A stretch of DNA of 64,000 nucleotides from Sphingomonas soli NBRC 100801 (GCF_001591025.1 NZ_BCTZ01000014.1:1-64000); one strand, 5' to 3'. Counted from the first letter of the stretch, positions 18,653 through 27,918 are shown. Translations and numbers: made by a program. Notes: generated from the letters alone by a model not told the origin.

Positions 18653-18776
18653 GGTGATCAGCCTCGTAAATCGGGGAATGGCAGGCACATAAGCCCGGTG
18701 CTTGGCGGAGGTAAAGCACCGAAACGCGCTTAATCCTTCACCGCTCGCTAACCATTGCGGCCTAGATATTTCGGCC

Positions 18777-20072
18777 ATGTATCACGACCCCGCTTTGGCA
18801 GAGGCTGCAGCCCGTGCCGATCCGCGCCCGAAATCGGCGGTAAGCGCTGGCGTCGGCTTTGCGGGGCTGGCGGGGATGACCGCGTGGATCGTCTTCGCGA
18901 ACCTCCATCATCTCGACGGGCCCTATTCCGCATTGGTGAATGTCGCGGCCTGCACCGTGCCGATGGTCCTGTGGTCGGTCTTCGTCGACAAGGTCCATCG
19001 CAACCCTACGACCGGAATAGATTGGGCCAATGTTCGCCCCTGGCGCGACACGCTCGACATTTCGATCACCAAGCTTACCGGTCTCTGGCTCACCTGGGGC
19101 GGGATCGCCGCCATCTATGCGATCTTCCGCGTCTGGTCCGATACGCGCTTCGCCAATTTCCCGTTCGCCATGTGGTGTTTCGAGATGGTCGCGCCGGCGC
19201 TGTTTGCGCTCTCCATCCCCTATGTCCTCTGGCTTGACCGTCGCATGGCGGAGCCGCGCGACGGTGCATGGCACATGGGCGCATTGCTGATGGGCTTGGA
19301 AGGGGCAGACAAGCAGGCCGTCTATAACCATCTGCGCAGCTGGGCGGTGAAGGGTTTCTTCCTCGCCTTCATGCTTTCGATCGTGCCGCCCGGGTTCGGC
19401 GATTTCGTCGCGTGGAACACCGCTGGCCTGTTCCAGAACCCGGTCGCGCTGGCGAATTACTGCATCACCTTCATGTTCGTGATCGACGTGGCGTTCGCAA
19501 CGGCGGGCTACATTCTCACCTTCCGCCCGCTCGATTCGCACATTCGCACCGCCAATCCCTATGCTGCGGGCTGGACCGCCGCCTTGATATGCTATCCGCC
19601 CTTCCTCCTCATGGGAGACGGCGGCCCGCTGGACTATCACCAAGGCACCGCCGACTGGACCTACTGGTTCGCGAACCATCCATGGGTGCTCGGCTCGATC
19701 GGCGCGGCGCTGGTCGCGCTCACCGCCATCTATGCCTGGGCGACAATCGCCTTCGGCATCCGCTTCTCGAACCTCACGCATCGCGGCATCCTGACCCACG
19801 GACCCTATGCCTTCAGCCGTCACCCGGCCTATCTGTCGAAGAACCTGTTCTGGTGGCTATCGACGCTGCCGTTCCTAGCTACGTCGAGCTGGACCGATGC
19901 GATCCGCAACACGGTGGTGATGGCATGCGTCAGCGGCGTCTATTACTGGCGCGCGCGCACCGAGGAGCGGCATCTGGGCGCCGACCCCGCTTATCAGGAA
20001 TATGATGACTGGATGGCGCGCAACGGTGCGATCCCGCGCTTCTTCCAGCGCGTGTTCAAGACCACGCGCTGA
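18777..20072 (+). CDS. Isoprenylcysteine-methyltransferase-like membrane protein
   Basis: A 431-residue polytopic protein with roughly nine membrane segments. The C-terminal portion is recognisable as the ICMT/phospholipid methyltransferase fold: LTHRGILTHGPYAFSRHPAYLSKNLFWW and the final RARTEERHLGADPAYQEYDDWMAR, containing the R-HP and E-E/H residues that bind S-adenosylmethionine. The N-terminal half (about 1-280) is an unusual multi-pass extension. Substrate unknown; isoprenoid, lipid or small-thiol methylation are options. Confidence 0.72.
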   Translation: MYHDPALAEAAARADPRPKSAVSAGVGFAGLAGMTAWIVFANLHHLDGPYSALVNVAACTVPMVLWSVFVDKVHRNPTTGIDWANVRPWRDTLDISITKLTGLWLTWGGIAAIYAIFRVWSDTRFANFPFAMWCFEMVAPALFALSIPYVLWLDRRMAEPRDGAWHMGALLMGLEGADKQAVYNHLRSWAVKGFFLAFMLSIVPPGFGDFVAWNTAGLFQNPVALANYCITFMFVIDVAFATAGYILTFRPLDSHIRTANPYAAGWTAALICYPPFLLMGDGGPLDYHQGTADWTYWFANHPWVLGSIGAALVALTAIYAWATIAFGIRFSNLTHRGILTHGPYAFSRHPAYLSKNLFWWLSTLPFLATSSWTDAIRNTVVMACVSGVYYWRARTEERHLGADPAYQEYDDWMARNGAIPRFFQRVFKTTR

Positions 20073-20073
20073 C

Positions 20074-20153
20074 CGTCATCCCGGCGGAAGCCGGGATCTC
20101 GCGCAACAAGTGCGGCGCCTCAGGCCTGAGACCCCGGCTTTCGCCGGGGGGAC
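20074..20153. repeat. REP-like inverted repeat between convergent genes
   Basis: Left arm GTCATCCCGGC-ggaa-GCCGGGAT and right arm beginning GAGACCCCGGC, ending GCCGGGGGGAC, a diverged member of the family at 56161 and 58711. It fills the 89-nt space between the methyltransferase-like gene and gshA and can fold on both strands, so it may serve as a bidirectional terminator. Confidence 0.6.
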
Positions 20154-20161
20154 GCTTCGGG

Positions 20162-21538
20162 TCAGAATTTCGCCTCTTCATACACGCGCGAGATATCCCC
20201 CGCCCATTCGCCGTTGAACTGGTCGAGCAGTACCTGCGCGGGCACCTTGCCGGTCCGCACGACCTCGCGCAGCGGATCGAGGAAGCCGCTCTCATTGTCG
20301 CCCGACGAATTGAGCCGCGCCCGAGCGTTCAGCCCCGCCGCCGAAATGTCGAGCACTTCGCTGGCAATGTCCCTGAGCTTGCCGCCGCCCGGCAGCGGTG
20401 CGTCGAGCGCCAAGCGGGGCACCGCATCACGCAGCGCCTGCCGCTCGCTCATGTCCCAATCCTTGACCAGATCCCACGCCGCATCGAGGGCACCCTGATC
20501 GTATAGCAGGCCGACCCAGAGCGCCGGCAGCGCGCAGATGCGGCCCCAACGGCCACCGTCTGCACCGCGCATCTCCAGGAAGGTCTTGAGCCGCACTTCG
20601 GGAAACGCGGTGGAAAGATGATCGGCCCAATCATCCATTGTCGGCTTCTCGCCGGGGAGGACCGAGAGATTTCCTTTCAGGAAGTCGCGGAAGCTCAGGC
20701 CCGCGGCATCGATATACTTCCCGTCGCGGTAAACGAAGTACATCGGCACATCGAGCGCGTAATCGGCGTAGCGCTCATAGCCGAAGCCGTCTTCGAAGAC
20801 GAAGGGCAGCATGCCGGTGCGCGCCGGATCGGTGTCCGACCAGATATGGCTACGATACGAAAGATAGCCGTTGGGCTTGCCCTCAAGGAACGGCGAATTG
20901 GCGAAAAGAGCAGTGGCCAGCGGCTGTAGCGCGAGGCCCACGCGAAACTTTTTCGCCATGTCCGCCTCGCTCGAATAATCGAGATTCACCTGGATCGTGC
21001 AGGTGCGCAGCATCATGTCGAGGCCCAGCGATCCCACGCGCGGCATGTGCCGCAGCATGATCTCGTAGCGTCCCTTGGGCATGATCGGCAGCTCGGCCCG
21101 CGTCTTGTCATGCCACATGCCAAGGCCGAGAAAGCCGATCCCGAGCTTGTCACCCACGGCCTTCACCTGCTCCAGATGCCGTCCGGTCTCGGCGCAGGTC
21201 TGGTGCAGATTGTCGAGCGGCGCGCCCGACAATTCGAACTGCCCCGCCGGCTCCAGGCTGATCGCCCCGTCCGGCCCGGAAAGCGCGATGATGTTCTCGC
21301 CTTCATAGACCGGTTTCCAGCCGAACTCGGTGAGTCCGATCAGCAGCGCATGGATGCCGCCCGGCTCTTCATAGCTGGGCGCGCGGTGATCCGGCGTCTT
21401 CCAATAGACGAACTTCTCGTGCTCGGTGCCGATCCGCCAGCGCTCCGCCGGCTTCTCCCCGCGTGCAAAATAGCCGATCAGCTGGTCACGGGTCTCGATG
21501 ACCGGTGCGTTGCTGCTTGAAACGGTCTTCGTGCTCAT
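20162..21538 (-). CDS. gshA: Glutamate-cysteine ligase
   Basis: First enzyme of glutathione synthesis (458 residues), of the plant/alphaproteobacterial GCS2-type rather than the E. coli type. Motifs include WRIGTEHEKFVYW (about 34-46), a region for glutamate/ATP binding around ISLEPAGQFELSGAPL, TIQVNLDYSSEADM, and FEMRGADGG-like LEMRGADGG. Length matches the family. It is cytoplasmic and sits 43 nt downstream of rsmE on the same strand, a pairing that suggests one transcript. Confidence 0.95.
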   Translation of the reverse strand: MSTKTVSSSNAPVIETRDQLIGYFARGEKPAERWRIGTEHEKFVYWKTPDHRAPSYEEPGGIHALLIGLTEFGWKPVYEGENIIALSGPDGAISLEPAGQFELSGAPLDNLHQTCAETGRHLEQVKAVGDKLGIGFLGLGMWHDKTRAELPIMPKGRYEIMLRHMPRVGSLGLDMMLRTCTIQVNLDYSSEADMAKKFRVGLALQPLATALFANSPFLEGKPNGYLSYRSHIWSDTDPARTGMLPFVFEDGFGYERYADYALDVPMYFVYRDGKYIDAAGLSFRDFLKGNLSVLPGEKPTMDDWADHLSTAFPEVRLKTFLEMRGADGGRWGRICALPALWVGLLYDQGALDAAWDLVKDWDMSERQALRDAVPRLALDAPLPGGGKLRDIASEVLDISAAGLNARARLNSSGDNESGFLDPLREVVRTGKVPAQVLLDQFNGEWAGDISRVYEEAKF

Positions 21539-21581
21539 TTGCGCCCCTTAGCTCTGCGCAACATGGGACGCCAGCGCAGAA

Positions 21582-22322
21582 CTACCAGTCCCCTGCCGCC
21601 GCCATCCACAGCGAAATAGCCGCCGAGGCCGCCGTTTCGGCGCGCAGGATACGTGGGCCGAGCGATATGCCCACCGCCGCCGGATGCGCCCGGATCGCCT
21701 CGCGCTCCTTCGGATCGAAGCCGCCCTCGGGGCCGATCAGGATCGCGGCGGGACCTGGTCGCGCGCGCATCGCCTCCGCCGCAGGGGCGCCGCCGGTCTC
21801 GTCAGCGAAGAAGATCGTCCGCCCCGCATCCCAGTCACGCAGCAATGCGGGCAGCTTCACCGGCTCAGCGATCGACGGAAGCGCGGTCCGCCCGCATTGT
21901 TCCGCCGCCTCGATCATGTTCGCCCGCAGCCGATCGAGGTTCAGCCGGTCAACGACCGTCCGGTGGGTGATGACGGGGAGCAGGCGATCGGTGCCCAGCT
22001 CGCACGCTTTCTCCACCAGCCAGTCCACCGGCCCCTTCTTGATCGGCGCAAATGCGAGCCACAGATCGGGCACCGCCTCGCGCGAGCGCAGCATCCGGGT
22101 CACGTCCAGCGTCACGTCGCGCTTGCCCACGCTCGCCGCCACGCCCAGCCATTCGCCCGTAATGTCGTCGAACAGTTTCACCGGATCGCCCGGCTTCATC
22201 CGCATGACGCTCGCCAGATAATGCGCCTGTGGCCCATCGATCCTGCGCGGCCCGGGCGCGAGTTCGCCCTCGACAAACAGCCGGGGAGTGGATTGCGGCG
22301 GCCAGGCGGGCGTAGCGGGCAT
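21582..22322 (-). CDS. rsmE: 16S rRNA (uracil(1498)-N3)-methyltransferase
   Basis: A 246-residue SPOUT methyltransferase. The N-terminal PUA-like domain contains RIDGPQAHYLASVMRMKPGDPVKLFD, and the C-terminal knotted domain shows LIGPEGGFDPKEREAI and SLGPRILRAETAA, the SAM-binding loops of RsmE. It modifies U1498 in helix 44 of 16S rRNA. It lies directly upstream of gshA on the same strand. Confidence 0.95.
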   Translation of the reverse strand: MPATPAWPPQSTPRLFVEGELAPGPRRIDGPQAHYLASVMRMKPGDPVKLFDDITGEWLGVAASVGKRDVTLDVTRMLRSREAVPDLWLAFAPIKKGPVDWLVEKACELGTDRLLPVITHRTVVDRLNLDRLRANMIEAAEQCGRTALPSIAEPVKLPALLRDWDAGRTIFFADETGGAPAAEAMRARPGPAAILIGPEGGFDPKEREAIRAHPAAVGISLGPRILRAETAASAAISLWMAAAGDW

Positions 22323-22366
22323 GCAACGGCTCTAGCCGCCGCATGGCCACGAACCAAGCCTGCCCG

Positions 22367-22966
22367 TCAGCGCGATGGGGTGAAGGCGGGAAGCTCGCTC
22401 TTCGGGATCTTGCCGTCGCCATTCTTGTCGAGCAGCGCGAAGCGCGCCTCAGCGGCCCGAACGAACTCGCGAATGTCCACGCCACGATTGAAATTGCGAT
22501 CGGCCACCGTGATCGGTTGCGGATAATCGAGATAGCTGAAGCGCGCCGCGCCCTTCTTGGGCTCCTCGCGCTTTCTAGTGCTCACCTGCTTGGGCCCGCC
22601 CTCGCCGCCCCGCGGTCCGACCATACTATCGCCGACGCGATAGCCCTGCCGCTCACGCGGCGGGCGCATCCTGATCTCGGGCACGACCTCGGTCTCATAC
22701 CGCTCCACGTCCTGCGGATCGATCTCGCCATCCTTGCGCACGTCCAGCGTCGCGAAGAAGCGCTCGGCGTCGGCAATCATTTCCTCCATGCTCAGCACGC
22801 CGTCATGATTGGCGTCGGCGCCATCGAACCACTGGTCGTGCGGCGCGGGTCCACGAAACGGTTCGCCCATCGGGCTGATGAACAGCGGACCGCGCGGGGC
22901 CTCCTGTGCCACGGCCTGTCCCGCCGCCACGCCAAGGATCATCGTCCCCAGGATCAACCCACGCAT
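22367..22966 (-). CDS. Secreted EF-hand calcium-binding protein
   Basis: A 199-residue exported protein with signal peptide MRGLILGTMILGVAAGQAVAQ. Three EF-hand-type loops are visible: DANHDGVLSMEEM (about 50-62), DVRKDGEIDPQDV (about 75-87) and DKNGDGKIPKSEL near the C-terminus, with a fourth degenerate one at DRNFNRGVDIREF. A basic linker rich in Arg/Lys/Gly separates the pairs. Probably binds Ca2+ in the periplasm; a precise role is not readable. Confidence 0.85.
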   Translation of the reverse strand: MRGLILGTMILGVAAGQAVAQEAPRGPLFISPMGEPFRGPAPHDQWFDGADANHDGVLSMEEMIADAERFFATLDVRKDGEIDPQDVERYETEVVPEIRMRPPRERQGYRVGDSMVGPRGGEGGPKQVSTRKREEPKKGAARFSYLDYPQPITVADRNFNRGVDIREFVRAAEARFALLDKNGDGKIPKSELPAFTPSR

Positions 22967-23009
22967 GTCCTACTCCACTAAAGCCAGCTCGAACGAACGG
23001 CCCCGCCGC

Positions 23010-23444
23010 TCAGCTGATACGGTGCCAGTGCTGCGTCCGGCACACCAGCCCCAACATCGCGCAGCCGGATACGCGGATCAGCACGTTGCTCAGCTGCGTG
23101 ACCGATCCCGATGCATTGGTGTTGATGTCGGGAATGAATATCTTGCCGCGCCAGGTCGCCTCGCCGGTGACCTTCAGGTCGTGCAGGATCGTGCTGCCGA
23201 TCAGTTCCTTGCCACTGCCCTTGCGCGCATCCGCGCGCTGGCGGTCGGCGGCCCAGATGACCTTGCCGCAGATCGCGTTACCACAGGGCTGCAGGCGCAT
23301 ATGCACATTGTTGTTGGTGTTGCGCCATTCGCCCACGATCCCCTGCGCCTGGGCAGGCGCAGGTGCAGGTGCAGGTGCAGGCGCAGGTGCTGCGGCGCCG
23401 AGCAGGAGCGGTGCGGCGAACAGGCTGATCAAGCGAATCGTCAT
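23010..23444 (-). CDS. DUF2147-family secreted protein
   Basis: A 144-residue exported protein. Signal peptide MTIRLISLFAAPLLLGAAAP is followed by an Ala-Pro repeat linker encoded by a GGTGCA-like hexanucleotide run (about 23355-23392), then the DUF2147 domain starting IVGEWRNTNNNVHMRLQPCGNAICGKVIW. Family members are periplasmic beta-barrel-like proteins of unknown role. Three possible starts (23462, 23453, 23444) exist; the last gives the best signal peptide. Confidence 0.78.
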   Translation of the reverse strand: MTIRLISLFAAPLLLGAAAPAPAPAPAPAPAQAQGIVGEWRNTNNNVHMRLQPCGNAICGKVIWAADRQRADARKGSGKELIGSTILHDLKVTGEATWRGKIFIPDINTNASGSVTQLSNVLIRVSGCAMLGLVCRTQHWHRIS

Positions 23445-23570
23445 AACATCCATTCCAGGCATGACTCGCCAGATCGTGAGCCATCACGCCGTTTCAAGGG
23501 CGCAATCATGGCGGGATGTGGCTGAACCGCAGCTTGCCGACATCGGGCGCGGCGCGATAGGGCTGCATAT

Positions 23571-24479
23571 ATGCACGAAACCGCCGTCCCCGATACCGAG
23601 CATCGCGGCCTTATGGGCCTGCTGCCCGAAGCCGCACGGCCTTATGCGCTGCTGGCCCGTTTCGATCGGCCGATCGGCTGGTGGCTCCTCTTCTGGCCCG
23701 GCGCATGGGCGATCGCGCTTTCGGGCAACGCGGTCCTGCGCTGGGATCTGCTGCTCTGGTTCCTGCTCGGCAGCATCGCGATGCGCGGCGCGGGCTGCGT
23801 CTATAACGACGTGGTCGATCGCGATCTCGATGCACAGGTCGCCCGCACCCGCAGCCGCCCGCTTCCCAGCGGCGCAGTCAGCGTCCGGCACGCCTGGATC
23901 TGGCTGGTGTCACTATGTCTGGTCGGACTGGTCGTATTGCTTCAGCTTAATCTGCGCGCCGCCGCCATCGCCGTGGCGAGCCTAGCATTGGTCGCGGCCT
24001 ATCCCTTCATGAAGCGGATCACCTGGTGGCCGCAGGCATGGCTCGGCATGGTCTTCTCCTGGGCCGCGCTCGTCGCATGGGCCCAGGCTCCCGACATGCC
24101 ATGGATGCCCGGCCTGCTCCTGTACGCTGGCAGCATCTTCTGGGTGATCGGCTACGATACGATCTATGCGCTTCAGGATATCGAGGATGATGCGCTGGTC
24201 GGCGTCCGATCGTCGGCGCGCGCGCTCGGTAAATGGGTGCGGCCCGGCGTCGCACTATTTTATGCGCTCACGCTCGCTTTCTGGGGCGCAGCGCTGTGGC
24301 AGCTCCGCCCCGATCCGCTCGCGCTCGCCACCCTGCTCCCGGTCGCGTTCCACCTTGTCTGGCAGACCGCCACGCTCGCGCCCGCCGATGGCGCGAACGC
24401 GCTCGCCCGCTTCCGCAGCAATCGCAATGCCGGCTTCCTGATGTTCGCCGCCTGTTTCGTCGTCGGCCAGACGCTTTGA
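23571..24479 (+). CDS. ubiA: 4-hydroxybenzoate polyprenyltransferase
   Basis: A 302-residue membrane prenyltransferase that attaches the polyprenyl tail to 4-hydroxybenzoate in ubiquinone synthesis. About eight membrane helices and both Mg-diphosphate motifs are present: NDVVDRDLDAQVARTRSRPLPSG (first N/DxxxD, about 79-101) and YALQDIEDDALVGVRSSARALG (second DxxxD, about 199-220). GWWLLFWP near the N-terminus is also typical. Start ATG at 23571; it is divergent from the DUF2147 gene. Confidence 0.94.
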   Translation: MHETAVPDTEHRGLMGLLPEAARPYALLARFDRPIGWWLLFWPGAWAIALSGNAVLRWDLLLWFLLGSIAMRGAGCVYNDVVDRDLDAQVARTRSRPLPSGAVSVRHAWIWLVSLCLVGLVVLLQLNLRAAAIAVASLALVAAYPFMKRITWWPQAWLGMVFSWAALVAWAQAPDMPWMPGLLLYAGSIFWVIGYDTIYALQDIEDDALVGVRSSARALGKWVRPGVALFYALTLAFWGAALWQLRPDPLALATLLPVAFHLVWQTATLAPADGANALARFRSNRNAGFLMFAACFVVGQTL

Positions 24480-24526
24480 CCTTGCCAGACTTTGACGTTG
24501 GCGGTCCGGCTCCCTAGATCGCGCCG

Positions 24527-25873
24527 ATGCTGACCACCGAACAAGCCTGCGAACGCGCCGCCGATATCGTCGCGCGCGCGCGCAAGGCAGGCGCCGACGC
24601 CGCCGACGCAGTCTTTGCCGCCGATCGCGCTCTCTCGGTCTCGGTCCGCATGGGGTCGCTCGAGGATGTCGAGCGCGCCGAGAGCGAGGAACTGGGCCTG
24701 CGCGTCTTCGCCGGGCGCCGCTCGGCCAGCGTTTCCACCTCCGATCTCAGCGATTCCGCGCTCGACGCGCTGGTCGAGCGCGCGCTGGCGATGGCCAAGG
24801 AAGCGCCCGAAGACCAATGGGCCGGTCTTGCGCCGCAGGATCGCCTGCTCCACGGCCAGCCCCCGCTCCTCGATCTTGACGACGGCGCGAATGATTCGCC
24901 CGAAACGCTCAGGGCGCGCGCGCTCGCGGCAGAGGATGCCGCCCGCGCCGTTCCCGGCGTCACCAACAGCGAAGGCGGCAGCGCCAGCCTGTCGCGCGCG
25001 GTGATGGCCATCGCGACCAGTCATGGCTTTGCCGCCGGATATGCCCAGACCAGCCACGGGCTGTCGGCCAGCGTGCTCGCGGGCTCGGGCGGCGGCATGG
25101 AGCGCGATTACGCGCATCACAGCGCCCGTCACGCCGCCTTGCTCGAAGCGCCCGAGGCGATCGGCCGCCTGGCCGGGGAGCGCGCCGTCGCCCGGCTCAA
25201 CCCGCAAAAAATCTCCAGCGGCGCGACGCCGGTGGTGTTCGATCGCCGCGTCTCCTCCAGCATCATCGGCCATCTGCTTGGCGCGATCGCCGGTGCTTCG
25301 GTCACGCGCAAGACCAGCTTCCTGCTTGATGCACTCGGCACCCAGGTGTTCGCCAGAAACGTTACCATCTGCGACGATCCGCATCGCCCGCGCGGCCTGC
25401 GCTCGCGCCCCTTTGACGGCGAAGGGCTGCCCGTTCAGGCGATGAAGATCGTCGATTCCGGCATGCTGGAAACCTGGCTGCTCGACAGCGCCTCCGCGCG
25501 GCAGCTCGGCCTTGAGCCGACAGGCCATGCATCGCGCGGGATCGGCGGCGCGCCCGGCGTCGCCCCCGGCAATCTCTATATGCAGGCGGGCAGCATCCCG
25601 CCCGAAACACTGATCGGCGAGATCGATTATGGCGTGCTCGTCACCGAGCTGATCGGCCAGGGGGTCAACGGCATTACCGGCGATTACAGCCGGGGCGCGG
25701 CTGGATTTTTGATCGAGAAGGGCGAGATCACCCGGCCCGTCTCCGAGATCACCATCGCGGGCAATCTGAAGGACATGTTCCGCGCGCTCACGCCTGCGAA
25801 CGATCTCGAGTTTCGCTACGGGATCAACGCGCCGACGCTCCGCATCGACGGCATGACCATCGCCGGTGACTGA
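24527..25873 (+). CDS. pmbA: TldE/PmbA-family peptidase subunit
   Basis: A 448-residue member of the U62/TldD-PmbA family, cytoplasmic partner of TldD in processing of peptides such as microcin or CcdA in E. coli. N-terminal domain begins TTEQACERAADIVARARKAGADAADAVFA; conserved blocks GLRVFAGRRSASVSTSDL, GHASRGIGGAPGVAPGNLYMQAG and GVLVTELIGQGVNGITGDYSRGAAGF are all visible. It lacks the HExxxH of TldD, as expected for this subunit; no tldD is in the window. Its stop overlaps the GTG start of the next gene. Confidence 0.92.
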   Translation: MLTTEQACERAADIVARARKAGADAADAVFAADRALSVSVRMGSLEDVERAESEELGLRVFAGRRSASVSTSDLSDSALDALVERALAMAKEAPEDQWAGLAPQDRLLHGQPPLLDLDDGANDSPETLRARALAAEDAARAVPGVTNSEGGSASLSRAVMAIATSHGFAAGYAQTSHGLSASVLAGSGGGMERDYAHHSARHAALLEAPEAIGRLAGERAVARLNPQKISSGATPVVFDRRVSSSIIGHLLGAIAGASVTRKTSFLLDALGTQVFARNVTICDDPHRPRGLRSRPFDGEGLPVQAMKIVDSGMLETWLLDSASARQLGLEPTGHASRGIGGAPGVAPGNLYMQAGSIPPETLIGEIDYGVLVTELIGQGVNGITGDYSRGAAGFLIEKGEITRPVSEITIAGNLKDMFRALTPANDLEFRYGINAPTLRIDGMTIAGD

Positions 25874-26642
25874 TCTCGCGCGCCAGATAGCGGCCATCGC
25901 CGCAGAGGCCGGCCAGCTGGCGATCGATCGCTGGGAAACGGAATTCAGGCGCTGGGAAAAGACCGCCGGCAGCCCAGTCTGCGAAGTCGATCTTGAGATT
26001 GATGCCATGCTCCGCCAGCGGCTCACCGCTCTGCTCCCCGATGCCGGCTGGCTCTCCGAAGAGACAGTCGACGATGCCGCCCGCCTCCAGGGCCGCCGCC
26101 TCTGGGTGGTCGATCCGATCGACGGCACCCGCGATTATCTGCGCCACCGCCCCGGCTGGGCCGTCTCGGTCGCGCTGATTCAGGACGGCCAGCCGCTGGT
26201 CGGCGTGCTCGACGCGCCCGCACGGGGAGAGAGATGGATCGCCGAGGCGGGCAAAGGCGCATGGCGCAATGGCGTCCGCCTCCAATGCGGCGCGCGTACC
26301 CGGCTGGCCGGTGCCCGCGTGCCCGCCGATCAATTGCCGCAAGTGGATGCAGACCTCGAAATGGTCGCCAAGCCCAATTCGATCGCGCTGCGCATCGCGA
26401 TGGTCGCGGCCGATGAAGCCGATCTGCTGGCGTCGATCCGCTGGGGCAACGAATGGGATATCGCCGCCGCCGTGCTGATCGCGACCGAGGCTGGCGCAAC
26501 CGCCAGCGATGCGCTGGGCCGCCCGCTCGATTTCAACACCCCAGACGCCGAAGCCTTTGGCGTCCTCGTGACGGTACCCGGTATCCACGCCGCCGCAGTT
26601 GAGCGTCTCGCGGAGCGCGCTTGCGCTCTGGTACGGCGCTAG
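25866..26642 (+). CDS. Inositol monophosphatase-family (CysQ-like) phosphatase
   Basis: A 258-residue Mg-dependent phosphatase. GTG start at 25866 overlaps the pmbA stop. Metal-binding motifs of the family are present: LSEETVD (first glutamate), VVDPIDGTRDYL (D-P-I-D-G-T) and GNEWDIAAAVLIATEAGA. Sequence layout fits either 3'(2'),5'-bisphosphate nucleotidase (CysQ) or histidinol/inositol phosphatase relatives; context does not decide. The stop TAG shares a CTAG with the convergent gene at 26639. Confidence 0.85.
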   Translation: MTDLARQIAAIAAEAGQLAIDRWETEFRRWEKTAGSPVCEVDLEIDAMLRQRLTALLPDAGWLSEETVDDAARLQGRRLWVVDPIDGTRDYLRHRPGWAVSVALIQDGQPLVGVLDAPARGERWIAEAGKGAWRNGVRLQCGARTRLAGARVPADQLPQVDADLEMVAKPNSIALRIAMVAADEADLLASIRWGNEWDIAAAVLIATEAGATASDALGRPLDFNTPDAEAFGVLVTVPGIHAAAVERLAERACALVRR

Positions 26643-27205
26643 ATTTTCGGCTCAGTCCAGGGCGGGAGCTTCAACGTCGCCCGCATCTCGTTGATGTCCG
26701 ACACCAGTCGCGTGCGATAGCTCGTCGCCTCGGGCGCGGGTTCGTCCCCCTCCGGCACCGGGTATTCCCAGATATCGTCGAGCGCCCAGCCCTTACCGGC
26801 GCGCCTGAACGCCAGCCGCAGGTCTGGGCCCTCGCCGCCGGTGAACCACAGGGTCGCCGCGCCGTCCGCGCCGGCGATCTTCACCTCCACCTTCATATGG
26901 GCGAAATCGATCCCCTCGAAATCTTGGCACTGGCACCACACGCCATAATCATTTGCGCAATAGCCATAGGAGGAGTCCGGCTCCTTCTTGTCGAGCAGCC
27001 GTGCAGTCTCGGCGCACTGCTTCTCGACCGCCGCGAAGCGCGCGGTTGCGCGGGGATCCCTGATGCTGGGAGAAGCCGCTTTGGTCTGATAGTCCGAATA
27101 TAGATTGCGAACGATGCTGCGGATCGCCGCTTCGTCGCTCTGCGCCCGGGCGGGCGTGATGGCCAGCGCCAGCAGTACGACCAGCGCCGCCAGCAAGCGC
27201 TTCAC
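26639..27205 (-). CDS. Secreted hypothetical protein, last gene of telA operon
   Basis: A 188-residue exported protein with signal peptide MKRLLAALVVLLALAITPARAQ. The mature part contains IRSIVRNLYSDYQ near its start and a Cys/Trp cluster YGYCANDYGVWCQCQDFEG; the overall layout (helix, then VEVKIAGADGAATLWF and RRAGKGWALDDIWEY strands) resembles NTF2/DUF3828-like periplasmic proteins. Family uncertain. Its ATG overlaps the stop of the XpaC-like gene by 4 nt, so it is probably made with the TelA/XpaC-like pair. Confidence 0.65.
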   Translation of the reverse strand: MKRLLAALVVLLALAITPARAQSDEAAIRSIVRNLYSDYQTKAASPSIRDPRATARFAAVEKQCAETARLLDKKEPDSSYGYCANDYGVWCQCQDFEGIDFAHMKVEVKIAGADGAATLWFTGGEGPDLRLAFRRAGKGWALDDIWEYPVPEGDEPAPEATSYRTRLVSDINEMRATLKLPPWTEPKI

Positions 27206-27912
27206 TCGCCGTCACCCTGATATTTTATCTGCAGATAGCGCCCGCGCGTCGCCAGCAAATCCAGATCGCCCTGCGCCAGTTGCGCGCTCATCTCGGCAAT
27301 CTCGTCGTCGATCACCTGCAAGCCCTGCGCCAGTTGCTGATCGGGTGTCAGCCCGTTGCGCTCGACCCGGCGCAGCGGCTCGGGCACGCGGGCATAGCCC
27401 TTCACCAGCTCGGGCAATTGCTCGCCGACCAGCTTGCGCACTTCCATCGCCGCCGGGCTCTGCTCGTCGAGCAGCGCCAGTTGCGGCGCAAGTATCTCCA
27501 GCTTTACCCCGATCGAATCGACCAGCCCCAGAACCGGTGCGGGCAGCGCCTTGCGCTGGGTGTCGAGCCAGGCCTCGGTCGTCCTTGGCAGCGCCTTGAG
27601 CGGCACCTGCGCCAGCTGCTCCACCTCGGGCGCGCCACCGGCGGGCAGCACCGCGAACAACAGCGTAGCTGCGATCAACAGCAACGCTACTAGGAACGCA
27701 CCCATGATTCCGAGCGGCGCCACCGCGAGCGCAAACACGATCGCGCCCACCAGGATCGCGCCATCGGCAATCGCGATGCGCGCGACGCGGCGCACCACCT
27801 CGCTCTCGCGCCGCCGCCGCATCCGCTGCTCGGCGGGCGTGGCGGGGCGCTGCGCGCGGGTTCGCTCGATCAGTTCGCTCGCACGTGCACTCAGGCGATC
27901 GACGTCGGTCAT
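27202..27912 (-). CDS. XpaC-like membrane protein paired with TelA
   Basis: A 236-residue protein with a basic N-terminus, two hydrophobic helices (about 50-95, IADGAILVGAIVFALAVAPLGIMGAFLVALLLIAA split by a turn) and a long helical cytoplasmic C-terminus (LAQVPLKALPRTTEAWLDTQRKALP through EIAEMSAQLAQGDLDLLATRGRYL). In Bacillus and elsewhere a telA homologue sits beside xpaC, whose product has this shape; the assignment here rests on shape and context, not on a firm motif. It lies 6 nt after telA and is coupled to the next gene. Confidence 0.6.
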   Translation of the reverse strand: MTDVDRLSARASELIERTRAQRPATPAEQRMRRRRESEVVRRVARIAIADGAILVGAIVFALAVAPLGIMGAFLVALLLIAATLLFAVLPAGGAPEVEQLAQVPLKALPRTTEAWLDTQRKALPAPVLGLVDSIGVKLEILAPQLALLDEQSPAAMEVRKLVGEQLPELVKGYARVPEPLRRVERNGLTPDQQLAQGLQVIDDEIAEMSAQLAQGDLDLLATRGRYLQIKYQGDGE

Positions 27913-27918
27913 CGGGGC

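Noticed and set aside
17156..18733. 525-codon open frame antisense to the M61 peptidase
   Set aside because: No domain or signal recognised and it mirrors the codon pattern of the real gene on the minus strand.
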